The notes beneath the pieces were generated by a model that worked only from the letters and a program-made list of their open reading frames with translations, did no database searches and was not told where the DNA came from. This document shows, piece by piece, positions 1 through 5,985 of a stretch of DNA of 10,042 bases. Each line of letters begins with the position of its first letter. Position 1 is the stretch's first letter. The stretch lies in the NCBI GenBank assembly GCA_902465115.1, contig CABQMC010000043.1:1-10042 (forward strand), given 5' to 3'. The DNA is from an uncultured Collinsella sp. (GTDB lineage Bacteria > Actinomycetota > Coriobacteriia > Coriobacteriales > Coriobacteriaceae). A program made the position numbers and the translations under genes.

Positions 1-2222
1 GCGCTGCCGTGCCCACCATCTCGCGCGGGCGCGTGACCTTTGTGGACGCTGCCCTGCCGCAGGGCGTGGTGGTGCCCGACGCCAATTTGGCCGTGTTCTC
101 GATCGCCGACCTCAATGCCCGCATGGATGCCAACCGCGCGCGCAGCCGCCGCAAGGTTGACATTACGCAGATCACGTTCCCGTTTAAGCCGGGCGACTAC
201 GTGGTGCATGCCACCCACGGCATCGCGCTCTTTAGCGAGATTGCGCGCCAGAAAGTGGGCGGCAAGGAACGCGACTACTTTTTGCTGGAATATGCCGACG
301 GTGACAAGCTCTACGTGCCGTTGGAGCAGGTCGACCGCATCACGCGATACGTCGGTCCTGACGGCGACAAGCCGCGCCTGACCAGGCTCAACACCGCCGA
401 CTGGACGCGTGCCACCAACAAGGCGCGCAAGAACGCCAAAAAGCTGGCGTTTGACCTGGTCGATCTGTATACGCGCCGCTCGTCGATTACCGGTATCGCC
501 TGCCCGCCCGACACGCCCGAGCAGATCGAGATGGAGCAGAGCTTCCCTTACGACGAGACGCGCGACCAGCTGGAGGCCATCGCCGACATCAAGGCCGACA
601 TGGAGGCGCCCAAGCCCATGGATCGCCTGCTGTGCGGCGACGTGGGCTTTGGCAAGACCGAGGTTGCCCTGCGCGCGGCGTTTAAGTGCGTGGACTCCGG
701 CCGCCAAGTCATGGTGCTCTGCCCCACGACCATTCTGGCCCAGCAGCACTACGAGACGTTCTTTGAGCGCTTTGCCCCGTTTGGCCTCGAGGTCGAAGTG
801 CTCAGCCGCTTCCGCACCCCGGCGCAGCAGAAGCGCGCGCTCAAGGCGTTTGCCGAGGGCACGATTGATGTGCTCATCGGCACGCATCGTCTGCTTTCGG
901 CCGATGTGAACCCCAAGAACTTGGGCCTGGTGATCATCGACGAGGAACAGCGCTTTGGCGTGCAGCACAAGGAGCAGCTCAAGAACCTGCGCGAGCAGAT
1001 TGACGTGCTCACGCTTTCGGCCACGCCGATTCCGCGAACCATGCAGATGGCCACGAGCGGCGTGCGCGACATGAGCCTGATCACGACGCCGCCGACCGGG
1101 CGTCGTCCCGTGATCGTGCACGTGGGGGAGTACGACCCCGACGTGGTGAGTGCGGCGATTCGCCTGGAGGTGGGTCGCGGCGGTCAGGTGTACTACGTGT
1201 CCAACCGCGTCAAAACCATCGACGACGCCGTGGCGCGCGTGCACGAGGCCGCGCCCGAGGCGCGCGTGGGTGTGGCGCACGGCAAGATGAGCCCGCGCGA
1301 GGTCGAGGACGTGATGATCGAGTTCGCGACCAAAAAGATCGATGTACTCATCGCCACGACCATCGTGGAGAGCGGCATCGACAACGCGACCGCCAACACG
1401 CTCATCATCGAGGACTCGCAGCGCCTGGGTCTGGCACAGCTTTACCAGCTCAAGGGCCGTGTGGGCCGTTCTGCCACGCAGGCCTACGCGTACTTTATGT
1501 TCCCGGGCGAGCTACCGCTCACCGAAGAGGCCACGGCGCGTCTGACTGCACTTTCCGAGTTCCAGGACCTGGGCAGCGGCATGCGCATTGCCATGCGTGA
1601 CCTCGAGATTCGAGGCGCGGGCTCGCTCATGGGCGCCGAGCAGCACGGCAACCTGTCGAGCGTGGGCTTTGACCTGTTTACGCAGATGCTGGGACAGGCC
1701 GTGGCCGAGGCGCGCGGCGATGACGATGCCGGCGTGGAGGCGGCGAGCGTGGGCATCAACCTGCCGGCCGACTACTTCTTGTCCGAGGAGTACCTGCCGG
1801 CGGTGGATCAGCGCGTGCTCGTGTACCGTAAGCTCGCAGCGGCCGAGGACCTGGAGAGCATCGATGAGGTGCAGGAAGAGACCGAGGCTGCGCATGGCGA
1901 GCTGCCGCTGGCGGAACTCAACCTGTTCAATCGCGCGCGTATCCGCATTCGCGGCGAGCGCCTGGGGCTCGAGAGCGTCACACTCAGTGGCGGCCGCATC
2001 ACGTTTTTGGGCGTCGACGTGCCCAAAAAGGTGGCCTTTGAACTTAAGACCCGCTATGGCGCGGTGAACTTCCCCAAGAGCCGCAAGCTGTCGGTGCCCT
2101 ACAAGGCGGGCGCCGGCGCGGGCAGCGGCCTGGGTCGCGGCCTCGACGCCAACGACGGCACCGGTCCCGTGGCCGCGGCACTCATGCTGCTGCAGCAGTT
2201 GGGTGCCAGCGACGACGACTAA
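1..2222 (+). CDS. mfd: Transcription-repair coupling factor Mfd, C-terminal two thirds (5' end outside window)
   Basis: Mfd is a DNA translocase that pushes RNA polymerase off lesions and recruits UvrA for nucleotide excision repair. The first complete codon is at 3 and the stop is TAA at 2220-2222. Residues here are counted from the GTG at 9, which is internal, not the real start. A CarD-like RNA-polymerase-interaction domain (GDYVVHATHGI, about 59-115) comes first. The superfamily 2 translocase follows, with Walker A GDVGFGKT at 210-217, DEEQ at 311-314, motif VI GRVGRS at 483-488, and then a TRG-like stretch (RDLEIRGAGSLMGAEQHG). The TRCF C-terminal domain is at about 580-690. A Gly/Ala-rich tail ends in DDD. 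The family is about 1,150 aa, so the UvrB-like N-terminal third is missing because of the window edge. No frameshift is seen. The next gene lies 211 bp downstream on the same strand. Confidence 0.97.
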   Translation, partial: AAVPTISRGRVTFVDAALPQGVVVPDANLAVFSIADLNARMDANRARSRRKVDITQITFPFKPGDYVVHATHGIALFSEIARQKVGGKERDYFLLEYADGDKLYVPLEQVDRITRYVGPDGDKPRLTRLNTADWTRATNKARKNAKKLAFDLVDLYTRRSSITGIACPPDTPEQIEMEQSFPYDETRDQLEAIADIKADMEAPKPMDRLLCGDVGFGKTEVALRAAFKCVDSGRQVMVLCPTTILAQQHYETFFERFAPFGLEVEVLSRFRTPAQQKRALKAFAEGTIDVLIGTHRLLSADVNPKNLGLVIIDEEQRFGVQHKEQLKNLREQIDVLTLSATPIPRTMQMATSGVRDMSLITTPPTGRRPVIVHVGEYDPDVVSAAIRLEVGRGGQVYYVSNRVKTIDDAVARVHEAAPEARVGVAHGKMSPREVEDVMIEFATKKIDVLIATTIVESGIDNATANTLIIEDSQRLGLAQLYQLKGRVGRSATQAYAYFMFPGELPLTEEATARLTALSEFQDLGSGMRIAMRDLEIRGAGSLMGAEQHGNLSSVGFDLFTQMLGQAVAEARGDDDAGVEAASVGINLPADYFLSEEYLPAVDQRVLVYRKLAAAEDLESIDEVQEETEAAHGELPLAELNLFNRARIRIRGERLGLESVTLSGGRITFLGVDVPKKVAFELKTRYGAVNFPKSRKLSVPYKAGAGAGSGLGRGLDANDGTGPVAAALMLLQQLGASDDD

Positions 2223-2272
2223 CGGGTCGACGCTGCAAACGCTCCATTCGGGCAATCTGACCCTCACTCGTC

Positions 2273-2296
2273 GGTCGCGTACGCAAGTACGCTTCC
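2273..2296 (+). repeat. Small hairpin with GCAA tetraloop in the mfd-PAP2 gap
   Basis: GCGTAC (2277-2282) and GTACGC (2287-2292) are perfect inverted arms around the loop GCAA, a GNRA-type tetraloop. GG and CC at 2273-2274 and 2295-2296 can pair outside two mismatches. A pyrimidine-rich stretch follows, but there is no T run, so this is not a clear intrinsic terminator. It could be an RNA element, part of a dispersed intergenic repeat, or chance. Confidence 0.35.
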
Positions 2297-2433
2297 CTCC
2301 TCCTTCGGGCCACCTTGCCACAAATGGAACGTTATCGCTCACTTATGCTCAACCTGTAAGGGTATTTATGGGACAAAGCTATCTTTGCCCCACCATGTTG
2401 CGGGTCGACCCTTCGCCCGACCGAAAGGAAAGC

Positions 2434-3297
2434 ATGTTCGGATACATCTATAAGAAAGACGCCGCTGCTATCGCGGTCATCCTTGCCCTTTGCCTGGGCG
2501 TGGGCAGTTTCTTTGATTATCAGATCTCGAGCGCGCTGTTCAATATCGGCAGTATGTACGGTCGCCTTATCGAGGCCGCCGGCGAGCTGCCGTTCGAGCT
2601 GACGGCGAGCATCGCGGGCGTTATGCTCGTGCGCGCGGTGCGTCCCGACTCTAGGGGGAGCAAATGGCTCGCCGTGCTCGGCATCCTTGTCAACGTTGGC
2701 CTGGCCGGCTACGAGATCGTTTCGTCCCTGCGGGTTGGCGGCAAACTCATCGCGGTTCAGTTGGTGCTGACGTTTGTGCTGGTCATCGCCGCTAACCTTG
2801 TCGTCTATCGCCTCACGCGCACGACCGAGCCCGACGATCTCACGCGCTGGGCGTTGATGGTGCTTGTCGTGTGGGTCGCTCAGGCCATCATCCTCAACGT
2901 GATTGTCAAGCCGCTGTGGTCGCGCCCACGCATGCGCGTGATCGAGGTGACGCAGGGACTCGAGTTTCAGCCGTGGTGGGTGATCGGCAACCCCGACAAG
3001 TGGGCCTATATTGCCGCCGGTGTAGTCAAGGACGGCTTTAAGTCGTTTGCGAGCGGACACACGGCGCACGCGGCAATCGGCCTCATGCTCGCTGGGCTTC
3101 CCGCGACGGCCTTTAAGGAAAAGCCGTCGCGCCGTCGTGTGGCCTTTTGGACGGCGGCTGTGGTCGCGGCGCTCGTCGCGCTTGGCCGCATCGTGATCGG
3201 AGCGCACTTTTTGAGTGACGTGAGCTGCGGTTTTGCTCTGGTACTGGCACTTGAGTGCCTTGCCGCGCGCATTGCCTATCCCAGCGGCGTACAATAG
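2434..3297 (+). CDS. PAP2-superfamily membrane phosphatase
   Basis: This 287-aa integral membrane protein belongs to the type 2 phosphatidic acid phosphatase superfamily, which removes phosphate from lipid phosphates at the outer membrane face. The start is the ATG at 2434, preceded by AAAGGA at 2424-2429. The frame stays open upstream to 2203, but that would overlap mfd and has no ribosome site. Hydrophobic segments lie at about 9-29, 52-67, 78-98, 104-125, 138-158, 210-225, 235-253 and 260-280. The three family motifs are visible: K159 with R166 (a KX6R motif whose usual final Pro is Met167), ASGH with H209, and GRX5HX3D with R252, H258 and D262. These place the catalytic histidines in the C-terminal half. 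The substrate cannot be read from the sequence; undecaprenyl-pyrophosphate or phosphatidylglycerophosphate phosphatase are possible. The PLP-lyase gene starts 45 bp downstream. Confidence 0.88.
   Translation: MFGYIYKKDAAAIAVILALCLGVGSFFDYQISSALFNIGSMYGRLIEAAGELPFELTASIAGVMLVRAVRPDSRGSKWLAVLGILVNVGLAGYEIVSSLRVGGKLIAVQLVLTFVLVIAANLVVYRLTRTTEPDDLTRWALMVLVVWVAQAIILNVIVKPLWSRPRMRVIEVTQGLEFQPWWVIGNPDKWAYIAAGVVKDGFKSFASGHTAHAAIGLMLAGLPATAFKEKPSRRRVAFWTAAVVAALVALGRIVIGAHFLSDVSCGFALVLALECLAARIAYPSGVQ
3290..3295 (+). promoter_or_regulatory. Possible -10 box (TACAAT) ahead of the PLP-lyase gene
   Basis: TACAAT matches the -10 consensus at 5 of 6 positions and overlaps the PAP2 stop codon. It lies 47 bp before the downstream ATG. 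No convincing -35 sits at normal spacing, so read-through from upstream is equally possible. Confidence 0.22.
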
Positions 3298-3342
3298 CTC
3301 CGTTTGAATCATCTGGCCGATACCCGGTAAGAGAGGATTGCC

Positions 3343-4368
3343 ATGCTCGCGTTCAACAACGACTATTCCCACGGTGCACATCCGGCAGTGCTGCAGGCGC
3401 TCGTCGATACCAACATGGAACCGCAGCCTGGCTACGGTACCGATGCGCATACCGAGCGCGCCAAGCAACTTATTCGCGAGGCCTGCCAGGCCCCCGATGC
3501 CGACGTGTTTTTTCTGGTGGGCGGCACGCAGGCCAACGCGACGGTGATCGACATGCTGCTCGCGCCGTACGAGGGCGTCGTTGCTGCCGAGACTGGTCAC
3601 GTCGCCTGTCACGAGGCGGGCGCCATCGAGTTTGGCGGCCACAAGGTGCTCACCATCCCCGGCTACGAGGGCAAGATGCACGCCGAGGACCTCGAGAACT
3701 ATATCCAGGTGTTCTACGAAAACGAGAGCTACGAGCACACAGTGTTCCCGGGTGCCGTGTACGTGAGTCTATCGACCGAGTACGGCACGCTGTACTCCAA
3801 GGCCGAGCTCGCGGCGATTCACGCAGTGTGCCAGAAGCGCGAGATTCCGCTGTTTGTGGATGGCGCCCGCCTGGCCTATGCGCTGGCGGCCGATGAGTGC
3901 GACATTACCCTGCCCGAGCTGGCGCAGCTGTGCGACGTGTTCTACATCGGCGGCACCAAGTGCGGCGCGCTCTGCGGCGAGGCTGTGGTGTTCTGCGGCA
4001 TGCGCGCCCCGGCGCATCCCATTCCGCGTATTAAGCAGCACGGCGCGCTGTTGGCCAAGGGCCGCCTGACGGGCGTCCAGTTTGAGGCGCTCTTTACCGA
4101 TGGCCTGTATTTTGAGATTGGTCGCCAGGCGATTGAGACCGCTCGGGCGCTGCGTCGTGTGCTGCACGAGCGCGGCTACCAGTTCTTCTTGGAGACGCCC
4201 ACGAACCAGCAGTTCGTGATTCTGCCCAACGAGGATATGGCCCGCATTCGCGAGCATGCGGCGATCGAGTACTGGGAAAAGTACGACGATACTCATACGG
4301 TGGTGCGCTTTTGCACCAGCTGGGCCACGACGCAGGAGGACATCGACGCGCTGGCGGCTGTCCTGTAG
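3343..4368 (+). CDS. PLP-dependent beta-eliminating lyase / low-specificity L-threonine aldolase family
   Basis: This 341-aa cytosolic fold-type I PLP enzyme belongs to the aromatic amino acid beta-eliminating lyase / threonine aldolase family. Threonine aldolase splits L-threonine or allo-threonine to glycine and acetaldehyde. The ATG at 3343 follows GAGAGGA (3331-3337) by 5 nt. The cofactor site is visible: GGTQAN at 60-65 (phosphate binding), H86 (probable ring-stacking His), VDGAR with D173 and R176, and the probable Schiff-base lysine K206 in GGTKCGALCGEA. The N-terminus (FNNDYSHGAHP) differs from the RSDTVT-type start of the classical E. coli LtaE, and the region corresponding to ENTHNGKV reads STEYGTLY. 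It is therefore a divergent subgroup and the exact substrate is uncertain, so I give no symbol. It is the last gene before a strong terminator. Confidence 0.87.
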   Translation: MLAFNNDYSHGAHPAVLQALVDTNMEPQPGYGTDAHTERAKQLIREACQAPDADVFFLVGGTQANATVIDMLLAPYEGVVAAETGHVACHEAGAIEFGGHKVLTIPGYEGKMHAEDLENYIQVFYENESYEHTVFPGAVYVSLSTEYGTLYSKAELAAIHAVCQKREIPLFVDGARLAYALAADECDITLPELAQLCDVFYIGGTKCGALCGEAVVFCGMRAPAHPIPRIKQHGALLAKGRLTGVQFEALFTDGLYFEIGRQAIETARALRRVLHERGYQFFLETPTNQQFVILPNEDMARIREHAAIEYWEKYDDTHTVVRFCTSWATTQEDIDALAAVL

Positions 4369-4379
4369 CCTGATGTAAT
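4351..4379 (+). promoter_or_regulatory. Possible promoter for the GNAT gene
   Basis: TGTAAT (4374-4379) matches the -10 consensus at 5 of 6 positions and lies 17 bp after CTGGCG (4351-4356), a weak -35 with 3 of 6 matches. The predicted start of transcription, near 4386, falls at the first base of the hairpin at 4387. It overlaps the end of the PLP-lyase gene. This is a sequence match only. Confidence 0.25.
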
Positions 4380-4386
4380 GACGAGG

Positions 4387-4429
4387 GGCCGCCTTGCGCC
4401 GGGTTTGGCGCAGGGTGGCCTTTGCTTTT
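4387..4429 (+). terminator. Strong Rho-independent terminator after the PLP-lyase gene
   Basis: Arms 4387-4400 and 4407-4420 pair over 14 bp, with 12 Watson-Crick and 2 G-U pairs, around the 6-nt loop GGGTTT. The tail TTTGCTTTT (4421-4429) follows at once. It lies 18 bp after the lyase stop codon. The T tract abuts the ribosome site of the GNAT gene (4430-4440), so the same hairpin occupies the GNAT leader. Confidence 0.85.
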
Positions 4430-4445
4430 GGGGGAGAAGGGTTGT

Positions 4446-5036
4446 ATGACCGAGATGTCCGAGCCGACGATTCGCCTGGCGACGCCCGAAGACGCGCCGG
4501 CGTTGCTTGCCATCTATGAGCCGTATGTGCGCCAGACGGCGATTACCTGCGAATACGAGGTGCCGAGCGTTGAGGAGTTCGCCGGGCGCATCGAGCGTAC
4601 GCTCAAGCGCTATCCGTATTTGGTGATGGAGCTGGACGGGCGTCCGGTAGGCTATGCCTATGTGAGCCCGCTCAACAGCCGTGAGGCATACGACTGGTCG
4701 GTCGAGACGTCGATCTACCTGGCGTGCGACGTGCGCCACGGCGGGCTGGGCCGCAAGTTGCACGATACGCTCAAGCAATGTCTGATCGCGATGGGCATCA
4801 CCAATATGTGCGCGCTCATTGCCGTGCCGCACGACAAGGACGACGAGTATCTGACGCACAACAGTCAGGACTTCCATGCCCATATGGGATATCGCCTGGT
4901 GGGTGCCTTCGACCGCTGTGCCCAAAAGTTCGGTCGCTGGTACGACATGTGTTGGATGGAGCTGGTCCTAGCCGAGCGCACGCCCAACCAACCCAAACCA
5001 ACCTGGTTCCCCGACCTCCCCAAACCTACCATTTAG
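4446..5036 (+). CDS. GNAT-family N-acetyltransferase (PAT/YncA-like)
   Basis: This 196-aa acetyl-CoA-dependent acetyltransferase is close to the phosphinothricin acetyltransferase / MnaT (YncA) group, which acetylates small amines such as methionine analogues or glufosinate. The ATG at 4446 follows GGGGGAGAAGG (4430-4440). An in-frame TTG at 4422 lies inside the terminator tail and is rejected. Visible features are IRLATPEDAPALLAIYEPYV near the N-terminus, the acetyl-CoA loop RHGGLGRK at 97-104 (the R/QxxGxG/A motif), an H-N-S-Q-D-F-H stretch, and the family hallmark KFGRWYD at 161-167 followed by WMEL. Relatives usually end near there. This protein carries about 22 more residues rich in Pro, Lys and Trp (PNQPKPTWFPDLPKPTI), encoded by C/A-rich DNA unlike the rest. 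The substrate is unknown. It ends 21 bp before the convergent GntR stop. Confidence 0.88.
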   Translation: MTEMSEPTIRLATPEDAPALLAIYEPYVRQTAITCEYEVPSVEEFAGRIERTLKRYPYLVMELDGRPVGYAYVSPLNSREAYDWSVETSIYLACDVRHGGLGRKLHDTLKQCLIAMGITNMCALIAVPHDKDDEYLTHNSQDFHAHMGYRLVGAFDRCAQKFGRWYDMCWMELVLAERTPNQPKPTWFPDLPKPTI

Positions 5037-5059
5037 GGACAGGTCTATTTTGGCAGGTT
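5023..5059. terminator. Weak hairpin between the convergent GNAT and GntR genes
   Basis: AACCTACCA (5023-5031) pairs with TGGCAGGTT (5051-5059) at 8 of 9 positions around a 19-nt loop. One arm is inside the 3' end of the GNAT gene and the other overlaps the GntR stop codon. The position suits a bidirectional terminator, but the stem is short, the loop is long and T tracts are poor. Confidence 0.3.
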
Positions 5060-5780
5060 AGCCGATGGGCTCGGTGTATTTGGCGCGGTCGGTGCGTTGG
5101 ATGCGCTTGGAGACATGGAGCGGGCGGCCGTCGGTGTCGTAGACGTAGTCGGTGATCAGGATCAGCGCCTGCCCGCGCTCAACGTTGAGCAAAAACGCCT
5201 CGTTTTGCGAGGCATAGCACACTTCAAAGGTCTTATGCCCCTGTGCCGGTGCGCGATGGAACTCCTGTCGCAGCGTGGCGTAGAGCGAACCGTTGATATC
5301 GCGATCGATGAGTGCCTCAAAGCTCGGTGGTAGATAGGTGGTCTCCAGGCACAGCGGCGCATCGTCCAGATAACGCAGACGGACAAGTTTGACGAGCTTG
5401 CTGCCCACGGCGGCATCAAAGAACTTAGCTATGCTGCCGCCCGCCTTGGTAAAGCCCGAGTCCACGGTGCGCGTGGTGGGCTTCATGCCCTGGCCTTCGA
5501 CCTGCTTGGTATAGCTCGAAAACACCAGGTTGTTCTCGTGGAGCGCGGGCGTGTCGGCCACAAAGGCACCACGTCCGCGCTCGGTGCGAACCAGGCCCTC
5601 ATTAACGAGCACCTTAAGGGCATGGCGCACGGTGCTGCGCGACAGCCCCGATTCGTCCATGAGTTCCATCTCGGACGGCAGCTTGTCTCCGCGCGCGTAG
5701 GTGCCGGCGGCGATGCGGTCGCGCAGCATGCCCGCCAAGCGCTCGTATTGGCTCAGTTTCTTTTTAGATGAGACGCTCAT
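5058..5780 (-). CDS. GntR-family (HutC/UTRA type) transcriptional regulator
   Basis: This is a 240-aa DNA-binding regulator, normal length for the HutC subfamily, in which a small phosphorylated metabolite usually relieves repression. The N-terminal winged helix-turn-helix covers about 9-76 (LPSEMELMDESGLSRSTVRHALKVLVNEGLV), with the recognition helix near 47-58 and the wing RGRGAFVAD at 68-76. A UTRA ligand-binding domain follows at about 95-233 (LVKLVRLRYLDDAPLCLETTYLP, then FEVCYA and YVYDTDGRPLHVS). The ATG at 5780-5778 fits the family start; the ribosome site (AGGTTGG just upstream on the minus strand) is weak. The gene is divergent from the SIS deglycase, and the shared 205-bp gap is packed with repeats. 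It therefore probably controls itself and the SIS gene, with a sugar-6-phosphate or glycated-amine phosphate as ligand (inference). Confidence 0.92.
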   Translation of the reverse strand: MSVSSKKKLSQYERLAGMLRDRIAAGTYARGDKLPSEMELMDESGLSRSTVRHALKVLVNEGLVRTERGRGAFVADTPALHENNLVFSSYTKQVEGQGMKPTTRTVDSGFTKAGGSIAKFFDAAVGSKLVKLVRLRYLDDAPLCLETTYLPPSFEALIDRDINGSLYATLRQEFHRAPAQGHKTFEVCYASQNEAFLLNVERGQALILITDYVYDTDGRPLHVSKRIQRTDRAKYTEPIG

Positions 5781-5796
5781 ATTGCCAACCTATATC

Positions 5797-5809
5797 TAAC
5801 TTGTATGCC
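5797..5809 (+). promoter_or_regulatory. Operator-like repeat TAACTTGTATGCC, gntR-proximal copy
   Basis: This 13-bp sequence recurs exactly at 5936-5948 next to the divergent SIS gene. It sits 17 bp upstream of the gntR start codon, where a bound repressor could block gntR transcription. The core CTTGTATGC is at 5800-5808. Confidence 0.5.
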
Positions 5810-5823
5810 TAACTAAGCAAGCA

Positions 5824-5838
5824 TGTATTCAATACAAG
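5824..5838. promoter_or_regulatory. Palindromic operator candidate TGTATTCAATACA
   Basis: TGTATT, a central C, and AATACA form a perfect 6+1+6 palindrome (5824-5836), the symmetry expected for a GntR dimer site. Read on the minus strand, 5838-5830 gives CTTGTATTG, a relative of the CTTGTATGC core found elsewhere in this gap. Confidence 0.45.
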
Positions 5839-5846
5839 AACAAAAC

Positions 5847-5880
5847 TGCTGGTAACGAACAATCGAAAACCTTACCAGCA
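5847..5880. repeat. Perfect 9-bp dyad in the gntR-SIS gap
   Basis: TGCTGGTAA (5847-5855) and TTACCAGCA (5872-5880) are exact inverted copies 16 nt apart, near the middle of the divergent region. Their sequence is unrelated to the TTGTATGC motif, so this may be the site of a second regulator or a hairpin. On the minus strand the stem is followed by a T-rich stretch (GTTTTGTTCTT), so a leader attenuator for gntR is also possible. Confidence 0.4.
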
Positions 5881-5900
5881 AAATTTCTAAGACAAATATA

Positions 5901-5909
5901 GCATACAAC
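5901..5909 (-). promoter_or_regulatory. Inverted copy of the TTGTATGC motif
   Basis: On the minus strand this reads GTTGTATGC and matches the core of the two 13-bp repeats at 8 of 9 positions. It lies upstream of a possible SIS-gene -10 (CATAAT, 5917-5922). This is the third of four motif copies in the gap. Confidence 0.38.
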
Positions 5910-5935
5910 TAGTCGACATAATCAAAACATGTATG

Positions 5936-5948
5936 TAACTTGTATGCC
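5936..5948 (+). promoter_or_regulatory. Operator-like repeat TAACTTGTATGCC, SIS-proximal copy
   Basis: This is an exact repeat of 5797-5809, lying 37 bp before the SIS start codon. It is preceded by CATGTATG (5928-5935), so TGTATG occurs twice 11 bp apart. TCGACA (5913-5918, 5 of 6 to the -35 consensus) lies 17 bp before it, so the repeat may overlay the -10 region of the SIS promoter, a usual place for a repressor. Confidence 0.5.
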
Positions 5949-5985
5949 ATCGAGAGCATCAAACGAGAAGAAAGGCTGATGCACG

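Noticed and set aside
1512..2342. 276-codon open frame on the minus strand opposite mfd
   Set aside because: His/Ala/Gly-rich shadow translation without domain features, fully inside the conserved Mfd translocase and TRCF region.
2332..3738. 468-codon open frame on the minus strand
   Set aside because: It lies opposite the PAP2 and PLP-lyase genes, both with clear motifs. Its His/Arg/Glu/Asp-rich product shows no domain and no ribosome site, as expected for the antisense of GC-rich genes.
3255..3896. 213-codon plus-strand frame overlapping the start of the PLP-lyase gene
   Set aside because: Arg-rich out-of-frame reading of the PLP-lyase gene, whose own frame carries the cofactor-binding residues.
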